Part shown: positions 9,492 to 18,487 of the stretch, one piece after another
Layout of the letters: every line of letters starts with the position of its first letter
How positions within the stretch are numbered: position 1 is the stretch's first letter
NCBI RefSeq assembly: GCF_000020665.1
Contig: NC_011071.1
Location: forward strand, 4,144,501-4,208,500
Reading direction: 5' to 3'
Length of the DNA: 64,000 nt
Source: Stenotrophomonas maltophilia R551-3
Lineage (GTDB): Bacteria > Pseudomonadota > Gammaproteobacteria > Xanthomonadales > Xanthomonadaceae
Position numbers and translations under genes: made by a program
The notes under the pieces: generated by a model
What the model saw: the letters and a program-made list of their open reading frames with translations, nothing else
Databases searched by the model: none
Told to the model about the DNA's origin: nothing

Positions 9492-12400
9492 GTGGGCTTT
9501 TCGACGATCTTCATCCGCCGTCCCATCGCCACCTCGCTGCTGATGGCGGGCCTGTTGCTGCTGGGCATCCTGGGTTACCGCAAGCTGCCGGTGTCGGCGC
9601 TGCCGGAAATCGATGCGCCCAGCCTGGTGGTCACCACCCAGTACCCCGGTGCCAACGCCACCACCATGGCCTCGCTGGTCACCACGCCGCTGGAGCGCCA
9701 GTTCGGGCAGATCTCCGGGCTGGAGCTGATGACCTCCGACTCGTCGGCCGGGTTGTCGACGATCATCCTGCAGTTCTCGATGGACCGCGACATCGACATC
9801 GCCGCGCAGGACGTGCAGGCGGCGATCCGCCAGGCCACCCTGCCCTCGTCGCTGCCCTACCAGCCGGTCTACAACCGGGTGAATCCGGCTGACGCTGCCA
9901 TCGTCACCTTGAAGCTGACCTCGGACACGCGCCCGCTGCGCGACGTCAACAACTACGCCGACTCGATCCTCGCCCAGCGCCTGTCGCAGGTGCAGGGCGT
10001 GGGCCTGGTCTCGATCGCCGGCAACGTGCGCCCGGCCGTGCGCATCCAGGTCAATCCGGCGCAGCTGTCGAACATGGGCCTGACCCTGGAGCAGCTGCGC
10101 AGTGCGCTGACCCAGGCCAACGTCAACGCACCGAAGGGTTCGTTGAACGGCAAGACCCAGTCCTACAGCATCGGCACCAACGACCAGCTGTCCAGCGCCG
10201 CCGAGTACCGCGACACCATCATCAGCTACAAGAACGGACGTCCGGTGCGCCTGTCGGATGTAGCCCAGGTGATCGATGGCGTTGAGAACGATCAGCTGGC
10301 CGCCTGGGCCGATGGGAAGCCGGCGGTGCTGCTGGAAGTGCGTCGCCAGCCCGGCGCCAACATCGTGCAGACCGTCGAGCGCATCCGCGCCCTGCTGCCG
10401 CAGCTGCAGGGCGTGCTGCCGGCCGACGTGCACCTGGAGATCTTCAACGACCGCACCGAGACCATCCGCGCCTCGGTGCATGAAGTGCAGTTCACCCTGA
10501 TCCTGACCATCGGCCTGGTGGTGGCGGTGATCTTCGTGTTCCTGCGCCGGCTGTGGGCCACGATCATTCCCTCGGTGGCGGTGCCGCTGTCGCTGGCCGG
10601 CACCTTCGCGGTGATGGCCTTTGCCGGCATGTCGCTGGACAACCTGTCGCTGATGGCGCTGGTGGTGGCCACCGGCTTCGTGGTCGACGATGCGATCGTG
10701 ATGATCGAGAACATCGTGCGTTACATCGAGCAGGGCAAGAGTGGCAAGGAAGCGGCCGAGATCGGTGCACGCCAGATCGGCTTCACCGTGCTGTCGCTGA
10801 CGGTCTCGCTGGTGGCGGTGTTCCTGCCGCTGCTGCTGATGCCCGGCGTTACCGGCCGCCTGTTCCACGAGTTCGCGTGGGTGCTGAGCATCGCGGTGGT
10901 GCTGTCGATGCTGATCTCGCTGACGCTCACCCCGATGATGTGCGCCTACCTGCTCAAGCCCGACGCACTGCCCGAGGGCGAGGACGCGCATGAGCGTGCG
11001 GCGGCGGCCGGCAAGCAGAACCTGTGGACGCGCACCGTGGGCCTGTACGAGCGCAGCCTGGACTGGGTGCTGGACCACCAGCGCCTGACCCTGGCCGTGG
11101 CCGGCGGCGCACTGGTGCTGACCGTGCTGCTGTACGTGCTGATTCCCAAGGGCCTGCTGCCCGAACAGGACACCGGCCTGATCACCGGCGTGGTCCAGGC
11201 TGACCAGAACATCGCCTTCCCGCAGATGGAGCAGCGCACCAAGCAGGTGGCCGAAGCGCTGCGCCAGGACCCGGACGTGACCGGCGTGTCGGCGTTCATC
11301 GGCGCAGGCAGCATGAACCCCACGCTCAACCAGGGCCAGCTGTCGATCGTGCTGAAGGAACGCGGCGAGCGAGACGGCCTGGACAAGATCCTGCCGCGCC
11401 TGCAGAAGGCCGTCGCCGGCATTCCAGGTGTCGCGCTGTACCTGAAGCCGGTGCAGGACGTGACCCTGGATACCCGCGTGGCCGCCACCGAGTACCAGTA
11501 CTCGCTGTCGGACGTGGATTCGGCCACGGTGGCCACCCAGGCCACGCGCCTGACCGAAGCGCTGCGCAAACGCCCGGAACTGGCCGACGTCGACAACAAC
11601 CTGTCCAACCAGGGCCGTGCGCTTGAGCTGAACATCGACCGCGACAAGGCCAGCGTGCTGGGCGTGCCGATGCAGACCATCGACGACACCCTCTACGACG
11701 CGTTCGGCCAGCGCCAGATCTCGACCATCTTCACCGAGCTCAACCAGTATCGCGTTGTGCTGGAAGTGGCGCCGGAGTTCCGCACCAGCACCGCGCTGAT
11801 GGAGCAGCTGGCCGTAGCGTCCAACGGCGCCGGTGCGCTCACCGGCACCAATGCCACCAGCTTCGGCCAGGTCACCTCGTCGAACTCGTCGACCGCTACC
11901 GGCATCGGTGCGCAGAACACCGGCATCACCGTCGGCGCCGGTAACATCATCCCGCTGTCGGCGCTGGCCGAAGGCAAGGTCAGCAGCGCGCCGCTGCTGG
12001 TCAGCCATCAGCAGCAGCTGCCGGCAGTGACGGTCTCGTTCAATGTGGCACCGGGCTATTCGCTGTCCGAAGCGGTGCGGGCGATCCAGGAAACCAAGGA
12101 CAGCCTGGACATGCCCACCCACCTGCATGCCGAGTTCATCGGCAAGGCTGCCGAATTCACCGGCAGCCAGACCGATGTGGTGTGGCTGCTGCTGGCGTCG
12201 CTGGTGGTGATCTACATCGTGCTGGGCGTGCTGTACGAGAGCTACATCCACCCGATCACGATCATCTCCACGCTGCCGCCGGCCGGTGTCGGTGCGCTGC
12301 TGGCGCTGATGCTGTGCGGGCTGAGCCTGTCGGTGGATGGCATCGTCGGCATCGTGCTGCTGATCGGCATCGTCAAGAAGAACGGCATCATGATGGTGGA

Positions 12401-12725
12401 CTTCGCGATCGAGGCACGCCGCGCCGGTGCCAACGCGCACGAAGCGATCCGCCGTGCCTGCCTGCTGCGCTTCCGCCCGATCATGATGACCACGGCTGCG
12501 GCCATGCTCGGCGCGCTGCCGCTGGCGCTGGGTACCGGCATCGGTTCGGAGCTGCGCCGCCCGCTGGGCATCGCCATCGTCGGCGGCCTGCTGCTGTCGC
12601 AGCTGGTGACCCTGTACACCACGCCGGTGATCTACCTGTACATGGAACGCTTCTCCGAGTGGCTGGCACGCCGCCGTGAACAGCGCGCACTGCGCGATGG
12701 TTCTCTGCAGGAGCCGCAGGCATGA
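9492..12725 (+). CDS. smeJ: RND multidrug efflux transporter, SmeJ-like
   Basis: 1077 residues, the usual length for an HAE1-type RND pump. It starts at GTG (MGFSTIFIRRPIATSLLMAG) preceded by AAGGA. The proton-relay acidic pair is D399-D400 in GFVVDDAIVMIENI. The C-terminal half contains GIVLLIGIVKKNGIMMVDFA with the conserved lysines. Twelve transmembrane segments with two large periplasmic loops are expected. Together with the next gene it probably forms a heteromeric pump like MdtBC. Its 3' end is followed after 28 bases by the second pump gene. Confidence 0.88.
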   Translation: MGFSTIFIRRPIATSLLMAGLLLLGILGYRKLPVSALPEIDAPSLVVTTQYPGANATTMASLVTTPLERQFGQISGLELMTSDSSAGLSTIILQFSMDRDIDIAAQDVQAAIRQATLPSSLPYQPVYNRVNPADAAIVTLKLTSDTRPLRDVNNYADSILAQRLSQVQGVGLVSIAGNVRPAVRIQVNPAQLSNMGLTLEQLRSALTQANVNAPKGSLNGKTQSYSIGTNDQLSSAAEYRDTIISYKNGRPVRLSDVAQVIDGVENDQLAAWADGKPAVLLEVRRQPGANIVQTVERIRALLPQLQGVLPADVHLEIFNDRTETIRASVHEVQFTLILTIGLVVAVIFVFLRRLWATIIPSVAVPLSLAGTFAVMAFAGMSLDNLSLMALVVATGFVVDDAIVMIENIVRYIEQGKSGKEAAEIGARQIGFTVLSLTVSLVAVFLPLLLMPGVTGRLFHEFAWVLSIAVVLSMLISLTLTPMMCAYLLKPDALPEGEDAHERAAAAGKQNLWTRTVGLYERSLDWVLDHQRLTLAVAGGALVLTVLLYVLIPKGLLPEQDTGLITGVVQADQNIAFPQMEQRTKQVAEALRQDPDVTGVSAFIGAGSMNPTLNQGQLSIVLKERGERDGLDKILPRLQKAVAGIPGVALYLKPVQDVTLDTRVAATEYQYSLSDVDSATVATQATRLTEALRKRPELADVDNNLSNQGRALELNIDRDKASVLGVPMQTIDDTLYDAFGQRQISTIFTELNQYRVVLEVAPEFRTSTALMEQLAVASNGAGALTGTNATSFGQVTSSNSSTATGIGAQNTGITVGAGNIIPLSALAEGKVSSAPLLVSHQQQLPAVTVSFNVAPGYSLSEAVRAIQETKDSLDMPTHLHAEFIGKAAEFTGSQTDVVWLLLASLVVIYIVLGVLYESYIHPITIISTLPPAGVGALLALMLCGLSLSVDGIVGIVLLIGIVKKNGIMMVDFAIEARRAGANAHEAIRRACLLRFRPIMMTTAAAMLGALPLALGTGIGSELRRPLGIAIVGGLLLSQLVTLYTTPVIYLYMERFSEWLARRREQRALRDGSLQEPQA

Positions 12726-12756
12726 TCCACGCCCCGCTGCCGTGGCGGGCCGCATG

Positions 12757-15700
12757 ATGAACCTGTCCGGTCCCTTCATCCGCCGTCCGATCGGCACCGC
12801 GCTGCTAGCCATCGGCCTGTTCATGGTCGGCCTGATCTGCTACCTGCGGCTGGGCGTGTCGGCGCTGCCGAACATCGAGATCCCGGTGATCTTCGTGCAC
12901 GCCAGCCAGTCCGGTGCCGACGCAGCGACCATGGCCTCGACGGTCACCGCGCCACTGGAACGCCACCTCGGCCAGCTGCCCGGCATCGACCGCATGCGCT
13001 CGTCGAGTTCGGAAGGCAGCTCGCTGGTGTTCATGATCTTCCAGAGCGGCCACAACATCGATTCGGCCGCGCTGGACGTACAGACCGCGATCAACTCTGC
13101 GCAGGCCGACCTGCCCTCGGGCATGGGTTCGCCGATGTACCAGAAGGCGAACCCGAACGACGACCCGGTGATCGCCATCGCGCTGACCTCGCAGACGCAG
13201 TCGGCCGACGAGCTGTACAACGTCGCCGATTCGCTGTTGGCGCAGCGCATCCGCCAGATCAGCGGCGTGGCCTCGGTCGACATCGCCGGTGCCTCGACGC
13301 CGGCGGTGCGTGTGGACGTCAACCTGCGCCTGATGAACGCACTCGGCCTGACCGCCGATGACCTGCGCAACGCGGTGCGTGCGGCCAACGTGACCTCACC
13401 CACCGGCTTCCTCAGCGATGGCAACACCACCACCGCGATCATCGCCAACGATTCGGTCGCACGCGCTGCCGACTTCGCCGACCTGGTGGTGAAGACCCAG
13501 GGCGATGGCCGGGTGATCCGCCTGAAGGACATCGCCAACGTCTACGACGGCCAGCAGGACGCCTACCAGGCGGCGTGGTTCGACCACAAGCCGGCGGTGG
13601 TGATGTACGTGTTCACCCGCGCCGGCGCCAACATCGTGGAGACCGTGGACCGGGTCAAGGCGCAGATTCCCACGCTGCGTGATTACCTGCAGCCGGGCAC
13701 CACGATGACACCGTACTTCGATCGTACGCCGACCATCCGCTCGTCGCTGCACGAAGTGCAGATCACCCTGCTGATCAGCCTGGCGATGGTGGTGCTGACC
13801 ATGGCGCTGTTCCTGCGCCGGCTGGCACCCACGCTGATCGCCGCCGTGACCGTGCCGCTGTCGCTGGCCGGTGCCGCGCTGGTGATGTACGTGATGGGCT
13901 TCACCCTGAACAACCTGAGCCTGCTGGCGCTGGTGATCGCGATCGGCTTCGTGGTAGACGACGCGATCGTGGTGATCGAAAACATCATGCGCCACCTCGA
14001 CGAGGGCATGCCGCGGATGCAGGCGGCGCTGACCGGTGCACGCGAGATCGGATTCACCATCGTCTCGATCACCGCCTCGCTGGTGGCGGTGTTCATCCCG
14101 CTGCTGTTCGCCAGCGGCATGATGGGTGCGTTCTTCCGCGAGTTCACCGTTACCCTGGTCGCGGCCATCGTGGTGTCGATGGTCGTCTCGCTGACGCTGA
14201 CCCCGGCGCTGTGCAGCCGCTTCCTCAGTGCCCACGACCACAAGGCGGCGCCGTCGCGCTTCGGCCGTTGGCTGGATGCCGGCCACGAGCGCATGCTGCG
14301 CATCTACACCGTGTTCCTCGACTTCTCGCTGCGCCACGCGTTGCTGCTGTCGTTGACGCCACTGATCCTGATCGGCGTCACCATCTTCCTGTTCGGCGCA
14401 GTGAAGAAGGGCGCGTTCCCGCCGCAGGACACCGGCCTGATCTGGGGCCGCGCCAACTCCAGTGCCACCGTCTCCTTCGAGGACATGGTCGCCCGCCAGC
14501 GCCGCATCACCGACATGCTGATGGCCGACCCGGCGGTGAAGACCGTGGGCGTGCGCCTGGGCAGCGGTCGCCAGGGCTCCAGCGCGCAGTTCAACGTCGA
14601 GCTGAAATCGCGCAAGGAAGGCCGACGCGAAACCACCGCGCATGCACTGGCACGCCTGAGCGCCAAGGCCGACCGTTACCCCGACCTGCAGCTGCGCCTG
14701 CGCGCGATCCAGGACCTGCCCAGCAACGATGGCGGCGGCTCCAGCCAAGGTGCGCAGTACCGTATCTCGCTGCAGGGCAATGACCTGGCGTCGCTGCAGG
14801 AATGGCTGCCCAAGCTGCAGGCGGAGCTGAAGAAGAACCCGAAGCTGCGCGATGTCGGCACCGACGTCGACAATGCCGGGCTGCGCCAGAACATCGAGAT
14901 CGACCGCGCCAAGGCCGCGCGCCTGGGCGTCTCGGTCGGCGCCATCGATGGGGCGCTGTACGGCGCGTTCGGCCAGCGCCAGATCTCGACGATCTACTCG
15001 GACATCAATCAGTACAGCGTGGTGGTCAACGCCCTGCCCTCGCAGACCGCTACGCCGGCGGCACTGGACGAGGTGTACGTGCGGGCGCGCAATGGCGAGA
15101 TGGTGCCGATCACGGCGATGGCCAAGCAGATGCCGGGGCTGGCGCCGTCGCAGATCACCCACGAGAACCAGTACACGACGATGGACCTGAGCTACAACCT
15201 GGCGCCGGATGTGAGCATGGGTGAGGCCAAGGCGATCATCGACGCCACCGTGGCCGGCATGCGCATGCCGGGCGACATCCGCCTGGCTGATGACGCCGGC
15301 TTCGGCTTCAACTCCGACCCCAGCGACATGCTGATCCTGGTATTCGCGGCGATCCTGACCGTGTACCTGGTGCTGGGCATGCTGTACGAGAGCTTGATCC
15401 ACCCGGTCACCATCCTGTCCACGCTGCCGGCGGCCGGCGTGGGCGCGCTGCTGGCGCTGTTCGGCACCAACACCGAACTGTCGGTGATCTCGATGATCGC
15501 GCTGGTGCTGCTGATCGGCATCGTCAAGAAGAACGCGATCATGATGATCGACTTCGCGCTGGTGGCGCAGCGCGAGCATGGGCTGGCACCACGCGAAGCG
15601 GCGCGCGAGGCCAGCATCGTGCGCTTCCGGCCGATCATGATGACCACGATGGTGGCGATCCTGGCCGCGGTTCCGCTGGCGATCGGCCTCGGCGAAGGGT

Positions 15701-15879
15701 CCGAGCTGCGTCGTCCGCTGGGTATCGCGATGATCGGCGGCCTGCTGTTCTCGCAGAGCCTGACCCTGCTCAGTACGCCGGCGCTGTATGTGATCTTCTC
15801 GTGCCTGGCCGAGCGCTGGCGGGCACGTCGCGCACGCAAGCGCGAAGCGAAGCTGCTCAAGCGCGCGCAGCAGGCGTAG
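12757..15879 (+). CDS. smeK: RND multidrug efflux transporter, SmeK-like
   Basis: About 1040 residues beginning MNLSGPFIRRPIGTALLAIG. An ATG one codon upstream (12754) is equally possible, and the longer frame into the preceding gene is a shadow. The proton-relay pair is around residues 401-402 (GFVVDDAIVVIEN), with IGIVKKNAIMMIDFAL in the second half. It resembles MdtC-type pumps and is paired with the preceding RND gene. Both pumps would share the upstream adaptor and use an outer-membrane channel encoded elsewhere. A SMAG cluster follows directly. Confidence 0.88.
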   Translation: MNLSGPFIRRPIGTALLAIGLFMVGLICYLRLGVSALPNIEIPVIFVHASQSGADAATMASTVTAPLERHLGQLPGIDRMRSSSSEGSSLVFMIFQSGHNIDSAALDVQTAINSAQADLPSGMGSPMYQKANPNDDPVIAIALTSQTQSADELYNVADSLLAQRIRQISGVASVDIAGASTPAVRVDVNLRLMNALGLTADDLRNAVRAANVTSPTGFLSDGNTTTAIIANDSVARAADFADLVVKTQGDGRVIRLKDIANVYDGQQDAYQAAWFDHKPAVVMYVFTRAGANIVETVDRVKAQIPTLRDYLQPGTTMTPYFDRTPTIRSSLHEVQITLLISLAMVVLTMALFLRRLAPTLIAAVTVPLSLAGAALVMYVMGFTLNNLSLLALVIAIGFVVDDAIVVIENIMRHLDEGMPRMQAALTGAREIGFTIVSITASLVAVFIPLLFASGMMGAFFREFTVTLVAAIVVSMVVSLTLTPALCSRFLSAHDHKAAPSRFGRWLDAGHERMLRIYTVFLDFSLRHALLLSLTPLILIGVTIFLFGAVKKGAFPPQDTGLIWGRANSSATVSFEDMVARQRRITDMLMADPAVKTVGVRLGSGRQGSSAQFNVELKSRKEGRRETTAHALARLSAKADRYPDLQLRLRAIQDLPSNDGGGSSQGAQYRISLQGNDLASLQEWLPKLQAELKKNPKLRDVGTDVDNAGLRQNIEIDRAKAARLGVSVGAIDGALYGAFGQRQISTIYSDINQYSVVVNALPSQTATPAALDEVYVRARNGEMVPITAMAKQMPGLAPSQITHENQYTTMDLSYNLAPDVSMGEAKAIIDATVAGMRMPGDIRLADDAGFGFNSDPSDMLILVFAAILTVYLVLGMLYESLIHPVTILSTLPAAGVGALLALFGTNTELSVISMIALVLLIGIVKKNAIMMIDFALVAQREHGLAPREAAREASIVRFRPIMMTTMVAILAAVPLAIGLGEGSELRRPLGIAMIGGLLFSQSLTLLSTPALYVIFSCLAERWRARRARKREAKLLKRAQQA

Positions 15880-15886
15880 AAGGGCC

Positions 15887-15975
15887 ATCCACGCATGGCG
15901 TGGATCTACTGGTAGAGCCGGCCGCTGGCCGGCGTTCTCCATACAGCCAATCTGCCGGCCAGCGGCCGGCACTAC
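15887..15975. repeat. SMAG monomer plus SMAG dimer downstream of the pump operon
   Basis: A monomer ATCCACGCATGGCGTGGAT ending CTAC (15887-15909) is followed two bases later by an inverted dimer of the GTAGAGCCGGCC type (15912-15975). It begins 7 bases after the stop of the second pump gene and may form 3'-end hairpins on the operon mRNA. Confidence 0.85.
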
Positions 15976-15976
15976 C

Positions 15977-16080
15977 GTGGATGCAGATGGTGGATGCAGA
16001 TGGTGGATGCAGATGGTGGATGCAGATGGTGGATGTGGATGGTGGATGTGGATGGTGGGTGTGGATGGTGGGTGCGGACC
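15977..16080 (+). repeat. 13-bp tandem repeat array (possible VNTR)
   Basis: Seven full units and a partial eighth. Four copies of GTGGATGCAGATG are followed by two of GTGGATGTGGATG, one GTGGGTGTGGATG, and GTGGGTGCGGACC, which merges into the palindrome TGCGGACCGTTGGTCCGCA (16073-16092). It lies about 190 bases upstream of the TonB receptor start. Confidence 0.9.
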
Positions 16081-16119
16081 GTTGGTCCGCACGCTTCCGG
16101 GTTTGACGCGCCGTAACGA

Positions 16120-16138
16120 AAAGAGAACAATTCTCATC
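16120..16138 (+). promoter_or_regulatory. Candidate Fur box upstream of the TonB receptor
   Basis: AAAGAGAACAATTCTCATC contains the perfect palindrome GAGAA-CAA-TTCTC, close to Fur operators of the GAGAAT-ATTCTC type. Its position 130 bases upstream of a siderophore receptor gene supports iron repression. Confidence 0.6.
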
Positions 16139-16267
16139 CAGCCATGGTCCTGCGCCCCTTCTCGGCGCCCCGCTGCCATCTCCGGCCAGCCTGCGTGATC
16201 CCAGCCACTGCCCCTTCCCCCACCCGTGGGCGGATGGCCTGTGGCCGTCCGTCGAGGACCACCATCG

Positions 16268-18325
16268 ATGCTGCCTTCCCTTTCCCCCCGCCTGGCCCTG
16301 CTGGCCGTCGCCCTTTCCGCCGCCTGTACCGCCCATGCCGAAGCGCCGGCCGGCAGCCGTAGAGCCACCGATCTGGATGCAGTGAAAGTCACCGCCGAAC
16401 GCACCCATACCGACGCTGGCGCACTGGGCGACCGCGCCCTGCGCGACACTCCGTTCGCGATCACCGCTGTTGGCCGCGAGCAGATCGAGCAGCGCCAGGT
16501 GGTCTCGCTGGGCGAAGCCTTCCTGCTCGACCCTTCGGTCAGCACCCAGGTCAGCGCCTATGCCAGTGGCTGGAGCTCGCCCATCCGCAACCGCGGTCTG
16601 GAGCTGAACTACGACAGCTACCGGGTCAATGGCCTGCAGGTCTCGTCCTGGGGCACCGAATGGCCGCTGGAAGTGATGGAACAGGTCGATCTGCTGAAAG
16701 GCCCGGGTGGATTCCTGTATGGCTTCGGCACCCCCGGCGGCATCGTCAACTACATCACCAAGAAGCCGACGGACACGCCCACCTTCTCCGCCCAACTGGG
16801 CTGGCGCGAACAGGGCATCGTCAGCGGCGGCATCGACGTTGGCGGCCGCTTCGGCAACGAGCAGATGTTCGGCTACCGCTTCAACGCCTTCCAGGAAAAG
16901 GGCGAGACCTTCAACGGCGGCCATGTCGATCGCAAGGTGGGTGCACTGTCGCTGGATGCGCGCCTGAGTGATGCGCTCACCTGGACCTTCGATGGCGTGT
17001 TCCAGTCGCGCGAGCTGCGCGAGGAATCGCCGCAGTACTACTTCCGTGGCCTGACCTCGTTGCCGCGGCCGATCGCCGGAGATACCGACAACAGCGTACC
17101 CGGCACCTACTACGACACACGCTCCAGCCTGCTGTCGACCGGCTTGAACTGGCAGATCAACAGCGACTGGAAGGCCAGCCTGAGTTATGGCGTCACCACT
17201 TCATGGAACGACGTCAACAAGATCTTCGCCTACATCGACGATCTCAACGGCGACTACGACGTCAATGTCTACGAGCTGGGTGGCAAGAGCGAGTGGAAGC
17301 TGGCCCAGGCGATGTTGCAGGGCAGCTTCCGCACCGGTCCGCTGCAGCATCAGGTGGTGGCGGGTATCAGCCACCAGACCGGGCTGGGCTGGGACCGTCC
17401 CTACGAGTGGAACCTGATCGGGCGCGCCAACCTGTACCAGCGCCATGCCATCCGCCACGACGCCGTCGGTTCTCGGGTGATGACCCGCGGCGACGAGACG
17501 GTGCAGCAGGCGGTGTTCGCAAGCGATACGGTGAACCTCGGCAGCGGCTGGTCGGTGCTGGCGGGCTGGCGCTACAACGACTTCGAAACCAAGGGGCGAT
17601 ACCACACCTACCCGGTCACCCCGACCTACGCCGTGATGTTCAAGCCCAGCGAGGCGGTCACCCTTTACGCCAGCTACATCGAGTCGCTGGAAGCGGGCAG
17701 CCGCGTAGGCAACAGCTACATCAACGCCGGTGACGTGCTCGATCCCACCATCAGCAAGCAGTACGAGATCGGTGCCAAGGTCGAAGCGGCGCGTTGGAAT
17801 GCGAACGTGGCCGCGTTCCGGCTGGAACGTGGTGCCAACATCGATGAGCTCACGCCGGCCGGCAAGCGCCTGGTGCAGGACGGCATCACGCTGTACGAAG
17901 GCATTGAAGCCAGTGCTGACCTGCACCTCAACGATGCACTGACCGTCGGCGGCGGCGTCACCTGGCTGGATCCGACCTACGACAAGCTGTCCCCGGGCAG
18001 CGCCGCACAGGAAGGCAACCGTACCGCCGGTGCTGCGCGCTGGAGCGGCGTACTGCACGCCACCTACCAGCTGCCGTGGGTAGACGGCTTGGAAACCTAT
18101 GCCGCCGTGCGCTACTACGGCGATGTCTGGTACGACGCCGACAACACTCTGAAGCTGCCCGACTACACGCTGGTGAATGCAGGCATCGGCTATCGCCTGC
18201 TGGCGTCCGGCCATCCGGTGACCCTGCGTGCCAGCGTCGAGAACCTGGCCAACCGCAGGTACTGGTCCAACGCCGGCGCCGGCCTGCCGCGCACGTTCGC
18301 CGTGAGCGTGCGGTTCGACATGTAG
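16268..18325 (+). CDS. TonB-dependent siderophore receptor
   Basis: 685 residues from the ATG at 16268, which gives a clean signal peptide (MLPSLSPRLALLAVALSAACTAHA) and has GAGGA upstream. A TonB-box-like LDAVKVTAE is near residues 36-44. A plug domain follows (DTPFAITAVGREQI to PGGIVNYITKKPTD), then a 22-strand barrel. It ends in a C-terminal beta strand with terminal aromatic-Xaa-Met (FAVSVRFDM). It should import a ferric siderophore across the outer membrane using TonB-ExbBD. Substrate is unknown. A Fur-box-like site precedes it and no TonB-linked regulator is adjacent. Confidence 0.92.
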   Translation: MLPSLSPRLALLAVALSAACTAHAEAPAGSRRATDLDAVKVTAERTHTDAGALGDRALRDTPFAITAVGREQIEQRQVVSLGEAFLLDPSVSTQVSAYASGWSSPIRNRGLELNYDSYRVNGLQVSSWGTEWPLEVMEQVDLLKGPGGFLYGFGTPGGIVNYITKKPTDTPTFSAQLGWREQGIVSGGIDVGGRFGNEQMFGYRFNAFQEKGETFNGGHVDRKVGALSLDARLSDALTWTFDGVFQSRELREESPQYYFRGLTSLPRPIAGDTDNSVPGTYYDTRSSLLSTGLNWQINSDWKASLSYGVTTSWNDVNKIFAYIDDLNGDYDVNVYELGGKSEWKLAQAMLQGSFRTGPLQHQVVAGISHQTGLGWDRPYEWNLIGRANLYQRHAIRHDAVGSRVMTRGDETVQQAVFASDTVNLGSGWSVLAGWRYNDFETKGRYHTYPVTPTYAVMFKPSEAVTLYASYIESLEAGSRVGNSYINAGDVLDPTISKQYEIGAKVEAARWNANVAAFRLERGANIDELTPAGKRLVQDGITLYEGIEASADLHLNDALTVGGGVTWLDPTYDKLSPGSAAQEGNRTAGAARWSGVLHATYQLPWVDGLETYAAVRYYGDVWYDADNTLKLPDYTLVNAGIGYRLLASGHPVTLRASVENLANRRYWSNAGAGLPRTFAVSVRFDM

Positions 18326-18339
18326 TACCCGACAAACCG

Positions 18340-18412
18340 GTAGTGCCGGCCGCCGGCCGGCTCCTCGCACCTCCGTCCGGGCGCATGAGAGCCGGCCAGC
18401 GGCCGGCACTAC
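18340..18412. repeat. SMAG dimer (GTAGTGCCGGCC type)
   Basis: Inverted pair beginning GTAG and ending CTAC with about 30 bases between copies, placed just after the TonB receptor stop. Confidence 0.85.
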
Positions 18413-18487
18413 CGGGTATTCCTTCGCGGGCTGTCCCCTTCACCCCGCACCCGCAATAATGGTGGGAGACCCTTCCACCGAGCCTGC

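Noticed and set aside
9153..12824. 1223-residue open frame antisense to the first RND pump gene
   Set aside because: Shadow of high-GC codon use in the RND gene; the translation is Gln/His/Arg-rich with no domain, and the plus strand encodes a complete pump.
15977..16080. Tandem repeats as a CRISPR array
   Set aside because: Units are 13 bases with no spacers and no cas genes are near.
13396..16545. 1049-residue minus-strand frame over the second RND gene, the tandem repeat and the TonB receptor start
   Set aside because: Shadow frame crossing several unrelated features; low-complexity translation.
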